From Planoprotostelium fungivorum (Eukaryota > Evosea > Variosea > Cavosteliida > Cavosteliaceae): a stretch of DNA of 14,908 nucleotides. The stretch lies in NCBI GenBank assembly GCA_003024175.1, contig MDYQ01000047.1, positions 126,001 through 140,908 on the forward strand, written 5' to 3'. Made by a program: the position numbers and the translations under genes. Below the pieces are notes generated by a model. That model searched no databases. It saw only the letters and a program-made list of their open reading frames with translations, and was not told where the DNA came from. Positions 1 to 9,570 of this stretch are shown here, piece by piece; position 1 is the stretch's first letter, and each line of letters begins with the position of its first letter.

Positions 1-637
1 ATTGGGACTGAAATTTGGGACAGAAGTTCATAGAGGGAGTGACGTGGACGTACAGGGAGATGAGCGATGAGGATTTTGCATTGTGTTCGGCGGCTTATTT
101 TGTCCCTTCACCAGCTGCATTACGATGTGCGTCACGATGATGATGATCATCCGTCTGACGAATGAGCAGGAGTGGAAGGAGAAGAGATGAGAGGAAGTGA
201 CCACGTAGTCTGGTGCATTTTGGACAAAAGAAGCTCGAACATTGAATGAAGCGAAGTCTTTCGTTGTCTTGTTGTTGTGTGTGCGAAGCATCATGAAGTG
301 ATGAAAGGCGGGTTGCATGGAGGCAATGGATATTTTAGAGAGACATCCCGCCCGTCTGTACAGACAGAAGTTGACAGGCGTGGAGCCAAAGGAACCTTCA
401 TCGTGTGCGATCACCTTCGTTTGTGATCGATAACAAACGACCACATTGTCCATTCATTCAATCGATTGGGATATCCTTCAGCAGCTTTGCAGCGTCATCC
501 ATCGGGTGCTGACGCGATCGTTTGTCGGCCGCTTCTCTTTCTTCAGAAGAGGCCTCATTCATCTGAAACAAGGAAGAAGTAGCGAACAAGAACAGAGGCC
601 ACGCAGGTGTGGAAGGAATTTCTTGCACAGACTCCTG
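1..637. other. Left flank without a convincing gene
   Basis: No recognisable coding region was found here. An open frame of 141 codons lies on the minus strand (453 to 28), but its product (beginning MDNVVVCYRSQ) matches no family I know and its composition is unlike the neighbouring genes. A plus-strand frame open from the window edge to a TGA at 68-70 could be the tail of a gene that starts outside the window. The right part (about 450-637) probably holds upstream control sequence for the WD40 gene. Confidence 0.4.
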
Positions 638-645
638 TATAAAAA
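638..645 (+). promoter_or_regulatory. TATA-like box upstream of the WDR44-like gene
   Basis: The string TATAAAAA lies about 125 bp before the ATG at 769. No other ATG occurs between it and that start, so a transcript starting about 30 bp downstream would use 769 as its first AUG. This is a sequence match only. Confidence 0.45.
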
Positions 646-768
646 TCAGGGTGGAATTATTTATCCGAAGGCAATTTCCTTGTCATCACCTTCGATCGAA
701 GCAAACTCGCATTGTCTTTCAGAAGACTGTCTATATCCACCGACACGGACCGTTCTGACGTTCCATCG

Positions 769-3163
769 ATGTCTGATTCTCTACACAGGAGGAGATCGAC
801 TCTATCGGTGAGTGGCCCCTCATTTGGTTATCCCACTGTATCACGCCAGCGACGTGCAATTCATATTCTAACATCAACAGGAGAAGACAGAATCTGAAGA
901 CTATTACTCGGCAGCCAGCTCCGATGAAGACGAGCCAAAGACGCCTCAGCCCCTCCTAGAGCTCAGTCTCTCTCAAGTGATTGTCCATCCACACATTGTC
1001 ATCTGATAATCATACAGGAGAACATTCGCAAGAGTGGCCTCCCACCTCTACCACCGCCCCGAAGAGACACACCACCACTCCCTCCAAAGCCCTCTAAATT
1101 CTTGAGCGATCCCATCTTCCGCATACCATCACAGACGGTGAGACATTTTCCTCATCGAACGCACGTAACGCGTCGCAGGTACCAAAGAGGATGGCTTCTC
1201 AAGCTTTAGTCGAGATGAAGCCACCGGAGGGTGAAGATGTGCAGATCGTAGTGAAGAACCTCAACACGATGGAGACCTTCTCTACCACACCGCAGGGCCT
1301 AGAGAAGTTGATACCGAAAGGAGAGGATCCACAAGCTCTCGATCCACTACTGAGAGACATCCACAGGAGAGGTGACTGATTACACGATGGTGTTTGATGA
1401 TCACGATGATGTGACCCTGATGAAGATATCGCGGCTGGTATTTATCACGAACACACGGAAGAAAAGAAGAAAGAGAAGACGAATCAGAGCGTGGGTCCTT
1501 CTGATCATCTCGCATGTCCATGTGTGACTGTCTATGCAGGTGGCACGCAGCCTGTCTCTCCGCAGCAGTCGGAGTAAGAGAGGAAGAGTGTTCGCTCAGG
1601 CGGCCAAGCAGACCTGCCAGGCCCATTCGGGTCCAATTTGGGACTTACGCTTCAGTTACGATGGATCATTCTTCGCCTCGGGAGGGGGTGATACCGTGGT
1701 CAGGTACGTAACGATACGTAATGTACGTAAGTCTCAATGCCACGGACAGGGTGTGGAAGGTGATGGACGAGAAGGCACATTTTTTTGAGCCGGAGCCCTT
1801 CAGATCGTTCGCGGGACACACGGGAGACATCTTGGCCATCTCTTGGTCATCCGTGAGACGTTCATCTACATCGTTGTAGTCCGGACATTTTACGACAATT
1901 ATGCCGCCATTTCATCTGCACATTCGCACCGTCGCATTCGCATTTCTCATGCTCGCAGAGTCGAAGTAATCTCTTGTTGACTGCATCGATGGATTCGACG
2001 GTTCGACTTTGGAACATCTACAAAGGGTCTTGTGTCATCTTCCACTTGGAAGACATTGCCACTTGCTGCAGTTTTCATCCAAAGGTGAGTGTGATCTGTC
2101 ATCTCATCGAAGTGTTTAGTCAACATCACCATCATCATCGCATCATATCATCGTCATCACATCGTCATCACATCGCATCATCATCACATCATATCATCGT
2201 CATCACATCGCATCATCATCACATCCTCACATCTTCACATCCTCATCGCGTTTCATTCCTCTCATCGTCACACTTGTTCACACCTTCCATCAGAACGAAG
2301 AAGTGTTCGTGTCTGGCAGCTTGGATAATATCATCTACGTGTGGAACATTCCAGAGAAGAGAATCATGAGAGCCATCACTTCTACTGCCAGATTCGTCAC
2401 TTCCATTTCATTCAACATGCAGGGGGATCAGATTTGGTTCGGCTCTTCTGATGGTTGGGTCAATATCGTCGACGCAGAGGTGAGAATAAGAATGTAAAAT
2501 CGTGGAGAACTCGTGGAGAACTCGTGGAGAATTGGAAAAACTGAAGAGAGGGTAGGACTTGTCGTTTCGAACGCGATTGTTGATGAAGAAGGGGAAATAC
2601 AGTAAAAAGGGGAAGAAAATAACCGGAATCGAAATGACTCTCGACGGACGATCCGTGAGATCTACAACGTTGTAGATCGACTCCTCACGGAATGTTCAGG
2701 TACTCATCAGCTGCAACGACTCGCAGGTTCGACAGTATGACGTGTCAAATTTCACGGAAATTTGCAAGTACAAGGCCCACAAGAATGACAATTTTCAAAT
2801 CTACGCATCACCCAGGTCTGTCGACGTCGAAATTTCCGAGAAATCTCTGACTCCAGCCAGTGAAACGATGAAGTACGTCATCTCTGGTAGCGAAGACAAT
2901 TACGTGTACATTTGGGACACTTCTTTTCTGAATCAGAGCGGCAGCCTGTTCGGTAACAAGAGAACACACGACCAGTTTGAAGGTGAGGGTAACGAGTTCC
3001 ATCGCATTGAAACCGTACAGCCGGTACATCACCCATCATCTGTGCTCAGTTCGCACCGGTTGGGAGGAGAATGACAAATTTGAGTGAATATCAGATGATC
3101 GTCGTGGCAAATTCAGTGGGGGAGATCAAAGTGTTTGAAAATAAGTTAATACAGACTCTGTAA
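769..3163 (+). CDS. WDR44: WDR44-like WD40-repeat protein (Rab11-effector family)
   Basis: Thirteen exons join in phase to 537 residues: 769-807, 881-976, 1018-1137, 1179-1371, 1426-1490, 1540-1703, 1750-1852, 1959-2084, 2294-2479, 2508-2551, 2603-2654, 2700-2982, 3021-3163. The N-terminus carries an acidic FFAT-like stretch (DYYSAAS, residues 20-26) and a proline-rich segment (52-70). WD40 repeats run from about 188 to the end, including TCQAHSGPIWDLRFS, LLTASMDSTVRLWN, VFVSGSLDNIIYVWN and YVISGSEDNYVYIW. KKITGIE followed by LISCNDSQVRQYD and the C-terminal GEIKVFENK match the order in human WDR44. In animals WDR44 binds Rab11 on endosomes, VAP at the ER through FFAT, and GRAF proteins through its proline-rich region. 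That the same partners are used here is inference. The 28-nt intron at 2480-2507 is the least certain junction. The human protein is longer, mainly at the N-terminus. Confidence 0.88.
1866..1879. repeat. Near-palindrome in WDR44-like intron 7 (copy 1 of shared intron motif)
   Basis: CTACATCGTTGTAG lies 13 nt inside the intron donor at 1853. It differs at one base from the perfect palindrome at 2662-2675 and 3775-3788, which also sit just inside donors. The flanks (CAT before, TCG shortly after) are shared as well. Confidence 0.5.
2110..2260. repeat. Degenerate ATC-rich simple repeat inside an intron
   Basis: The longest intron of the WD40 gene (2085-2293, 209 nt) is mostly a degenerate CATCAT/CATCAC array. 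A unit close to ATCATATCATCGTCATCAC occurs twice, about 45 bp apart, so the array seems to have grown by segment duplication. It reads as long His/Ser runs in some frames, which explains a spurious open frame here. Confidence 0.75.
2500..2532 (+). repeat. Three tandem copies of an 11-bp unit across a splice acceptor
   Basis: The unit TCGTGGAGAAC is repeated three times (last base changed in the third). Each copy contains a possible AG acceptor. Using the first (after 2507) keeps the reading frame into KKITGIE, with a 28-nt intron. Using the second makes a 39-nt intron but shifts the frame unless the next acceptor also moves. Confidence 0.8.
2660..2677. repeat. 18-bp perfect palindrome in WDR44-like intron 11 (copy 2 of shared intron motif)
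   Basis: ATCTACAACGTTGTAGAT lies at the 5' end of the 45-nt intron 2655-2699. It could fold as a six-pair stem with a six-base loop in RNA, or act as a symmetric DNA site. Its 14-bp core is identical to the copy at 3775-3788 in the next gene. Confidence 0.8.
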
Positions 3164-3375
3164 ACACTGTGTACACGTTTGAAGAGAGTGTGTGGGTCAC
3201 TTTTATATATAGGTTCACGAGGGAGATGATGTTTTGATCGAGTGTCTGCGGCCAAGTTCTAAGCCTGAGATGACGAGATCATGTGAGATGACGTTGAGAT
3301 GATGGTGTCATGATCAGATGATGCGATGACGCTCTACGATCATGGATGGTGAAATGCCTCGACGATCTCTCTCCC
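3164..3375. other. Tail-to-tail spacer with 3' ends of two genes
   Basis: This 212-bp stretch lies between the stop codons of two convergent genes. It contains TATATATA-like sequence near 3203 and a GATGA-rich patch (about 3265-3335). I see no gene, and no classical AATAAA signal stands out. Confidence 0.6.
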
Positions 3376-4527
3376 TCATATCTTTATTCCTCTCAACTCA
3401 GCCAGTCTCCTTTCCTGTCTCCTCACTTCTTCTACCGCCTCCTCCACCGTCCCCTTCTGATACTCCACCTCCTCTTCTTCCTGCGAGAGGACCTCTCTCA
3501 AGATATTCTTCTCCTTCACCGAGGCATCTCATCATCTCAGTCATCGTCCTTCCATCACACTTCGACTCACCCTTTGCTGCTGTGATCTGCTCTCTCACTT
3601 GCTGGACTCTCATCGATGCATCTTGCACGGCGGCCCTACACACTTCTACCCTCTGTCTTGACTTTTGCAGCGAGATCTCTTGCAGGGTGACCTCTTGCTT
3701 CAAACTCTCTTCGTTCCACAATCCCGTCAAAACGGTCACGAGACGGTGGGGGTCTGGTTTCATTCATTTGCGAACTACAACGTTGTAGATGCTCACCGAT
3801 GCGAAACACGTTCTCGATGCCTCCCCCGTAGAATGCATATTTACGTATGTGACTGAGTGCTCCACGTCTGACGTTGCCTCCGACGTGTAACTTGAGATCG
3901 ACCGCATTGTTACGTACGTGATACTCTGATGACGTCATAATTCGTCACGGTGATGACATCGTCCCACCATCGCTCCATGCATCTTCTTCCGTGTCGTTCT
4001 CGATGTTGTAGAAGAGAGAAGTTTGGAAGCCCCTCAGTTGATAGTGATCCACGGTGAAGCTCTGGCTCTGTGACGTAAGAGGTGTCGCAGTGTATTGGAA
4101 TTGGGCCCTGCGTCCGGTGCAATTCTCCATGAGCTGATGGAGCTGATCAGAGGTGGGCGATTCGGTCGTGATGGTCTCACCCTTTGGAGGTGATCGGCCA
4201 GAATGTCATGGGTCAAGTTCAGATCGCGAGTGACGATGGCTTCATCTTTCTCGATGATTTGAGAGATAGAGTTTGTGACACCCCCGTGAGGCACGATCCA
4301 GCCCACCTCAGAACGGATGGATCGAAGGAGATAGACATAATCTTCCTCACTGGGATGTTTCAACGTCTCTTCCTGTTCGATGTGTCAAGATGTGAAGAGT
4401 TGGAGTGACGATCACGTACATCATCGTAGATGACATCACCTGAAGGAGTCTTCTTGACGGGTTTGGCTCTACGGTTGATCTCTTCTTCGGTCAGACCGTT
4501 GTATGTCCTCAGTGAGGAAGAAGACAT
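3376..4527 (-). CDS. Unrecognised protein with C-terminal coiled coil
   Basis: Six exons read 4527-4420, 4372-4181, 4142-3968, 3925-3797, 3753-3571 and 3527-3376, and join in phase to 312 residues. The protein begins MSSSSLRTYNGLTEEEINRR and has no signal peptide or membrane segment. Residues about 36-200 form a mixed globular part with the distinctive stretch VDLKLHVGGNVRRGALSHIR followed by KYAFYGGG. Residues about 210-312 are rich in Glu, Gln, Lys and Arg with heptad-like spacing, which suggests a coiled coil. I do not recognise the family and assign no function. Introns are 38-47 nt. The fourth contains the palindromic motif shared with two WDR44-like introns. The gene is divergent from the NSE2 gene with 87 bp between starts, so the two may be co-expressed. 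Confidence 0.75.
3775..3788. repeat. 14-bp palindrome in an intron of the coiled-coil gene (copy 3 of shared intron motif)
   Basis: CTACAACGTTGTAG lies 8 nt inside the donor of the minus-strand intron 3796-3754. It is identical to the core of the palindrome at 2660-2677 in another gene, and both introns begin GTGAG followed shortly by ATCTACAACGTTGTAG. Confidence 0.8.
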
Positions 4528-4614
4528 GTTCCTGATGATCGATTATTGATCTGATCTGATCTGATCTCGTTGCGATTTTATTTTTCAAAAGATTACAACA
4601 ACCATCACGTACAA
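4528..4614. promoter_or_regulatory. Shared divergent promoter with GATCT pentamer repeats
   Basis: These 87 bp separate the start codons of the coiled-coil gene (-) and the NSE2 gene (+), so both promoters and 5' leaders must lie here or overlap the genes. About four tandem GATCT pentamers occupy 4547-4567, followed by a T-rich tract (4577-4586). No clear TATA box is visible on either strand. Confidence 0.5.
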
Positions 4615-5559
4615 ATGACGGAAGCCGTTAGTGCTATCCGAGAGATGGATACTGCCATACAGAGGCATCAAACCTTGTTGAATGAGTTAGGAATCGCCAT
4701 GAGCCACACATCAGAGACGGCAATCTCCATCGCGGAATTTGATGCGAACGAAAAGAAGGTATCCATGTCGCCCTCATCCTCTCTCATTCCGATCAGTTGA
4801 AAGATATGGAAGAGACGATGAAATTGTACGTAGAACTATCCGTCAACATCAAGAGACACATGGAAACTGCAGAGAGTGTAAAGGCAGCCATCAACCGACA
4901 ACGAGAAATTCACATCGTCAAACCTTTTGAAGATCATCTGAACAAACTGAACAAGAAGGATGCCGCCAAAGAAGCCGAGAGCCATCCCAAACTAATCGAC
5001 TATCAAAAGAAGATCTGGGTAAGAGATATTTCTTCCATTACATCTGAAGACGTGCAACCGCAACAATCATCAAAAGAGACGTTAACAAATCGTCACAGAA
5101 GGCACAATATCCCAACAAACCTTTCCCTGGAGAAGATGATGATCTGATCATCACCAACGATGAGATCGACATCAACTGCCCCATCACAAAGAAACAGCTC
5201 GTCAAACCCATGAGAAAGTGAGTCTTTCATTCTCCTCTCTCTTCTCACCTCCATCCAGTATGGCTTGTGGACATCATTACGAACAGTCAGCCATCGAGGA
5301 ATATCTAAAATCGATGAGAAAACACAGACAGATCGACTGTCCCGTGGCAGGTTGCAGTAAAACGGTGAGATGATGATCATCGTGATGATCACACCATCCA
5401 TCATCGATATCATCACCATCACGAGGAGAGAAAGAATGACACGAGCAGGTGTCTAAAACGTCACTCGAGTACGATAAGAGCATGGAGAGAGAAGTGAAGA
5501 AGAGAGCCATGAGCCAACGGCCAGACTCAGAAGACGAAGAAGAATACACTCAGATCTGA
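4615..5559 (+). CDS. NSE2: NSE2/MMS21-type SUMO E3 ligase (SP-RING)
   Basis: Five exons (4615-4758, 4797-5018, 5099-5217, 5259-5364, 5449-5559) join in phase to 233 residues, close to the usual size of NSE2. The N-terminal half is a long helical region (residues 1-122), which in the family packs on the SMC5 coiled coil. The SP-RING follows: CPIT at 149-152, then MACGHHYEQSAI and DCPVAGCSKT. Likely zinc ligands are C165, H167, C189 and C194, matching the C-H-C-C set of human NSMCE2. A short acidic C-terminal tail ends the protein. The family acts in the SMC5/6 complex, attaching SUMO to proteins during DNA repair and chromosome segregation. No required residue seems missing. The ATG at 4615 is the first in frame. 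The gene ends 53 bp from the stop of the convergent beta-helix gene. Confidence 0.92.
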
Positions 5560-5612
5560 TTCTCATTCATTCGTGTTCAACAATGATGTGTAAACTCTGC
5601 TGCGTTGAATCT

Positions 5613-7732
5613 TTAGGGCTTGCAGATTTGGATGCCAGTGTCTATCTTTGGGTTCGAAAAAGTCACACCACTCGAGTTGCCGACGACACAGTTGTCCCTG
5701 ATGATCAGTCCGTCGTTGTTCTGAAAGTTCATGATGGCACTGCCCGATCTGCGCGCCACGATCAGCTCGATCGATGTCGATGATGAGAAGGTGGCACCTG
5801 AAGGGGGCGACGAAACGGTTGCCAATGACCGAACTGTTTGAAGAAGACAAGACGGCGAGAGGTTTGCCCCAACTGCCCTTCACCGTGTTGTTGACGATGC
5901 TGATGTTGTAGAAAGCTCCGGCGAGGGGAACGTAATCAGAGTCTAAATTGACGGAGATTGAACCACCGTAACTCTCATCACCGGATGCGCCAACGTTTTC
6001 GATGATGTTGTTTGCGATGATGAGATCAGTGGAATAATCTCCTTCTCCTTCTCCCGTGGCAACGAAAATGGCTGCACAGAGTCAACCGAGACGATGGTGA
6101 GAGTGGACGTCACCTCCCAGAGAGGTCAAGTTGAAGATGTTGTTCGTGATGACACCTCTCGATCCCTTGCACAAGATGCTGCGCGCCCTGTGATTGTAGA
6201 AGGTATTGTTCGAGATGACGAAATCTGCGTTGGCGTAGGTTCGGTCAGATATGATTGCGGCTTTCAGGTGGGAGCTCTTCAGCAAGATGGTCGAGTTTCC
6301 GTCCGGGCGAGCCTGTTCATGTCAACTCGTCATGACGTCTAACGTGATTCTACTCTGATTGCGACGATCTGTGTGAAACCGAGGGGCTGCAGGTTGGCGG
6401 CGTACAATCGAACGGTGTCTCCGGCCTTCCAGTAAGTCATCGGTAGAGCCACGATGGTATTGGCGTTCGGGTAGTCTAAAATATCCACGTACCAGTTGAG
6501 AAGGTTGATGCCATCATCTGGAAGATGTCATCGCTTGCGTCTCCGTGCGTCGCATCAGCATCACCTCCCATGCCTTCGAAGAGACTGTCCACGACGATGG
6601 GGCCCTTCTTCATGCCTACAGCGTGAATACCATCTGAAGAAGAATAAATTCATTTTCAGATGACTTTTCGGACGATGTGATCTCACCAGCAGATGTCGAT
6701 AAGACGGGTGGGACGCCACCCGGCACGGGAGGGTTGGGGTTCCTCATGACTTTGACTCTCTGAAAGAGGTGACCTCCATTGCCAGAGTCTAAATACCAAG
6801 CGAAAGCGCCACTGCCCGTGATGGTGACGTCGATGAAAGAGAAGTTGGTCGAACCGTAGATGCCGTGGAAGGTAACACCGGAGCCTCTCGTGGCGATGAT
6901 GTCTCCCACGTTGACATTGTTACCTTGCATCTGGTAGGCGTTGGTCCTGTGCAAGAGTGAGAACGAAGAAAGAATGCAAAAACTTCACTGGATCTGGAAT
7001 TTCTTCTTATCAGACGAGAGGAATTTGGCTCCGGGGTCGATGTACAAGTCGAAGCAGGGACGGAAGGGCTCGGTGGGCATGAGAGTCTTACCGCTGTAGA
7101 TGTACCATGTCTGACGGTGTCAGTGGGGTGATGGTGATCAGCCCACCCTTGGTCCGGAAACAAAGGCAGTAGGATAACCATCGCACACGGTTGCATTCAC
7201 CAGCCACTTGTCGTCGTTGATCTGTAATGCTTCAGAAGTGATCCGATCAATGATGGACGGCTGGATACCTTTTTGATGCTGTTGATGACGGCCTGTGTCA
7301 TCTCAGGAGGATTGAAATGCGCGGTCATTCCTCGAATCGATACGTTCTCCGTGTACTCCACTTGTATGGCGAACCGAGAGAGACGAGTCCTGAATGTGAG
7401 GATCACATCGTCGAGCCAGAATGTGACGTTGCTGACATCAGTGAACTCGAACATGGGCACTCCGTTTGTATAGACCTACGTGACGTCACAAGTCTGTTCC
7501 ACGATGAACTCATCCATCTCACGTCATACTGTCCCTGCTGAACACCGACATGGAGGTAGCCGTCGGCCATTCTATCTTGTTGGAACGCCCAATCGAGGAA
7601 TGCTGGACCAGAGAACTTGGTGCCCGTCGGAACATAGGTGGGGATACCACTAGGGCGTCGGACCACGTCATCAGCGCCACAAATAGCCAGGAGACAGCCA
7701 AAGAGGACGACCGAAGAGAAGACGTGTCTCAT
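5613..7732 (-). CDS. Secreted right-handed beta-helix protein, GH110 alpha-1,3-galactosidase-like
   Basis: Ten exons (7732-7523, 7475-7269, 7221-7147, 7110-6989, 6946-6687, 6633-6565, 6517-6354, 6312-6114, 6071-5798, 5748-5613) join in phase to 571 residues. The N-terminus MRHVFSSVVLFGCLLAICGA is a good signal peptide, so the protein enters the secretory path. Beta-helix coils follow, marked by FTDVSNVTFWLDDV, TENVSIRGMTAHF, DFVISNNTFYNHRARSILCK and LIIANNIIENVG. The region DGIHAVGMKKGP to FEGMGDDGINL places Asp at 292, 315 and 316. That spacing (23 and 24) equals the catalytic aspartates I recall for bacterial GH110 (Asp321, Asp344, Asp345 in PdGH110B). GH110 enzymes remove terminal alpha-1,3-galactose. 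The substrate here is inferred. A different beta-helix glycosidase remains possible. The exon at 7221-7147 has an alternative upstream splice choice. Confidence 0.8.
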
Positions 7733-8395
7733 CTTACTTGCCGATTGAATTATGCATTCCCGTCCACAAAATCGTGTTGCTCGGTAGCCACGCGTCAAGT
7801 ACGGTAAGTTAACGTAGATAGGGGAATCACACTGCTCTGCAGTGACAATTCAAAATGTCATCCAGCGAGAAATCGACGTGCGGCTCAGCAGTTCGAGCAC
7901 TGTCTCAGAACCTCTTCGATTCCCAGACGAGAAGATGACTGGAAGAAGGGAAGAAGAATGGAAGACCTTAACCGTACGAGTTAACCGTGTTCGGTGACGT
8001 AGATGATACGATAACGTATCGACTGTGATCCATTTATTCTCCTTATATTCTTCGTCATTCTTTCACCTGGCTTCATGGCATCTTAGGGAAGACTAAAGAA
8101 GTTGGCGGAAGGAGAGTCACTGGACACAATATAAGTTTCGAGGTACCTGGATTGCTTAGAATGAATAGAGGAGCTCCTTCAGACGATGGAGCGCCGATCA
8201 TCATCGAGGATCACAAACTCCTCGGAATCGCTGAGGCGGGATTCCTCTCTTCTTTATCGACAGGTACTAGGAATTCTGACAAACGGATGAGGAGATCGGC
8301 GTCACATCGCCGATCAACCCGAGGCGATCGTCTCATAAGGTGCAGCGTCATCTAAGAGAGACCACTCTGATCGTCACAGACCAGTTTCTTGCGGA
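7733..8395. other. Divergent intergenic region with possible upstream exon
   Basis: This 663-bp stretch lies between the starts of the beta-helix gene (-) and the F-box gene (+). Two direct TTAACCGT octamers occur at 7968-7975 and 7981-7988, and GATACG/CGTATC form an inverted repeat around a four-base spacer at 8005-8020. A TATAAG string lies at 8130-8135. An open frame from ATG 8161 (MNRGAPSDDGAP) could splice from a GTAC donor near 8264 to an acceptor at 8345 and enter the F-box frame, but this is weak. Confidence 0.4.
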
Positions 8396-9570
8396 ATGGA
8401 ATGGCTTTTCACAAATGTTCCCCTGTCAAACCAACAACACACATCACAGATGATAAGAAGCACGAGAGAGAAAGATCGGAGGGCGATGCTGGCTGTCTTA
8501 CCAGCGGAGTTATGGAGTCACATCTTTCAATTTGTGGAGAGGGGAGATCGAGTGGCATGGTTGAGAGTCAATCGGACCGCCAATGACTTAGCTCTGAAGG
8601 TTATGGACTTTTCTGACATAGATATACTGACTTGGAGCGCACGAAGAGGTAATCGCCCATACATTTTCGCACCACTTGATGTATCTCAAGAGGAAAAGTC
8701 CTGACACGAGCCAAAGGGTATCTTCGAATGGTGGAAAGACTTCTTCTCAATCCAACCGTAAAGACGAAAGGTGATGCCATCCATAGAGCGGCACAGAGAG
8801 GACTTCTAGCCATAGTGGACACTCTCTTGCTGGACGGTCGCTGTGATCCATCTCATTACAACGATGCTGCTCTCCGATCGGCCGTCAAACATGGACAAAC
8901 AGATGTGACGACAGACTATCATGTCACTTAACTCACCCTCCATAGGTCGTTTTGAGACTCCTTGAGGACTCCAGAGTGAATCCAGAGGCCAACGCGAACG
9001 AGGCTCTCATCACATCGACCGCACGAGAGAACGTTCTCATTTTTAGAGAGCTTCTGTTGCACCCGAAAGTAGACCCTCGAGCGAGAGACGATCATGTGAT
9101 GACGCAGTGTTGCCAGAAGGGTCTTCATCAGCATCTCGTCTATCTGTTGAGGTGAGTCGTCACTGATGGGGATGATGATTGACATCGGACAGACACCCCA
9201 CCATCGACCCCAATTCACCTCTTCAAAACGGTTTACCTCCAATGTGCTTGGTGGCCGCCGCAGGCCACGCAGAATCCATTCGCATCTTTTTGAGGTGGTC
9301 TCATTACATCACGACAGCTGTCTATGGTGTGATGATCTGACCCCTTCTAGACATCCACACATCGACGTCTCTACCACCGGCAAGATCTGCATCGACATCG
9401 CCACGAGGAAAGGCTTCACAGAGGTGGAGTATCTGTGGGAAAGGCTCCACGAGCTGATGGAGAATCAGGTCGTCAAAGTACTGAAGGGAGACCCACGCAT
9501 CCACACTTCTCTGTGGCGCCGCCTTAAAAACAAGACAAAGTACAACACGAACAAATCAGTCGAAGTTTAA
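8396..9570 (+). CDS. F-box and ankyrin-repeat protein
   Basis: Five exons (8396-8648, 8711-8904, 8946-9151, 9193-9294, 9351-9570) join in phase to 324 residues. An F-box lies at about residues 30-70 (LAVLPAELWSHIFQFVERGD then WLRVNRTANDLAL), the site that in other proteins binds SKP1 and so a cullin-1 ligase. Ankyrin-type repeats follow, with the motifs GDAIHRAAQRGLLAIVDTLL, LLLHPKVDPRARDD, LRHPTIDPNS and LRHPHIDVS. These would recruit a substrate, which cannot be guessed. The C-terminus is basic. The start is uncertain: ATG 8396 is the first in the frame after a stop at 8336, but Met19 or Met31 just before the F-box would also do, and an upstream exon (ATG 8161) is possible. It is convergent with the cullin-fusion gene. 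Confidence 0.85.

Noticed and set aside
28-453. 141-codon minus-strand open frame
   Set aside because: No recognisable domain, composition unlike the other genes, and only weak splice options; kept as a possibility within the left-flank entry.
2110-2260. Regular ATC-rich units that might suggest a CRISPR-like array
   Set aside because: Units are degenerate with no unique spacers, and the stretch lies in a eukaryotic intron bounded by good splice sites.
3398-3763. Single-exon 121-residue frame starting MKPDPHRLV
   Set aside because: It reads past a donor into a Gly/Arg-rich low-complexity tail; splicing at 3570/3528 gives a coherent coiled coil instead, and its ATG lies inside an intron.
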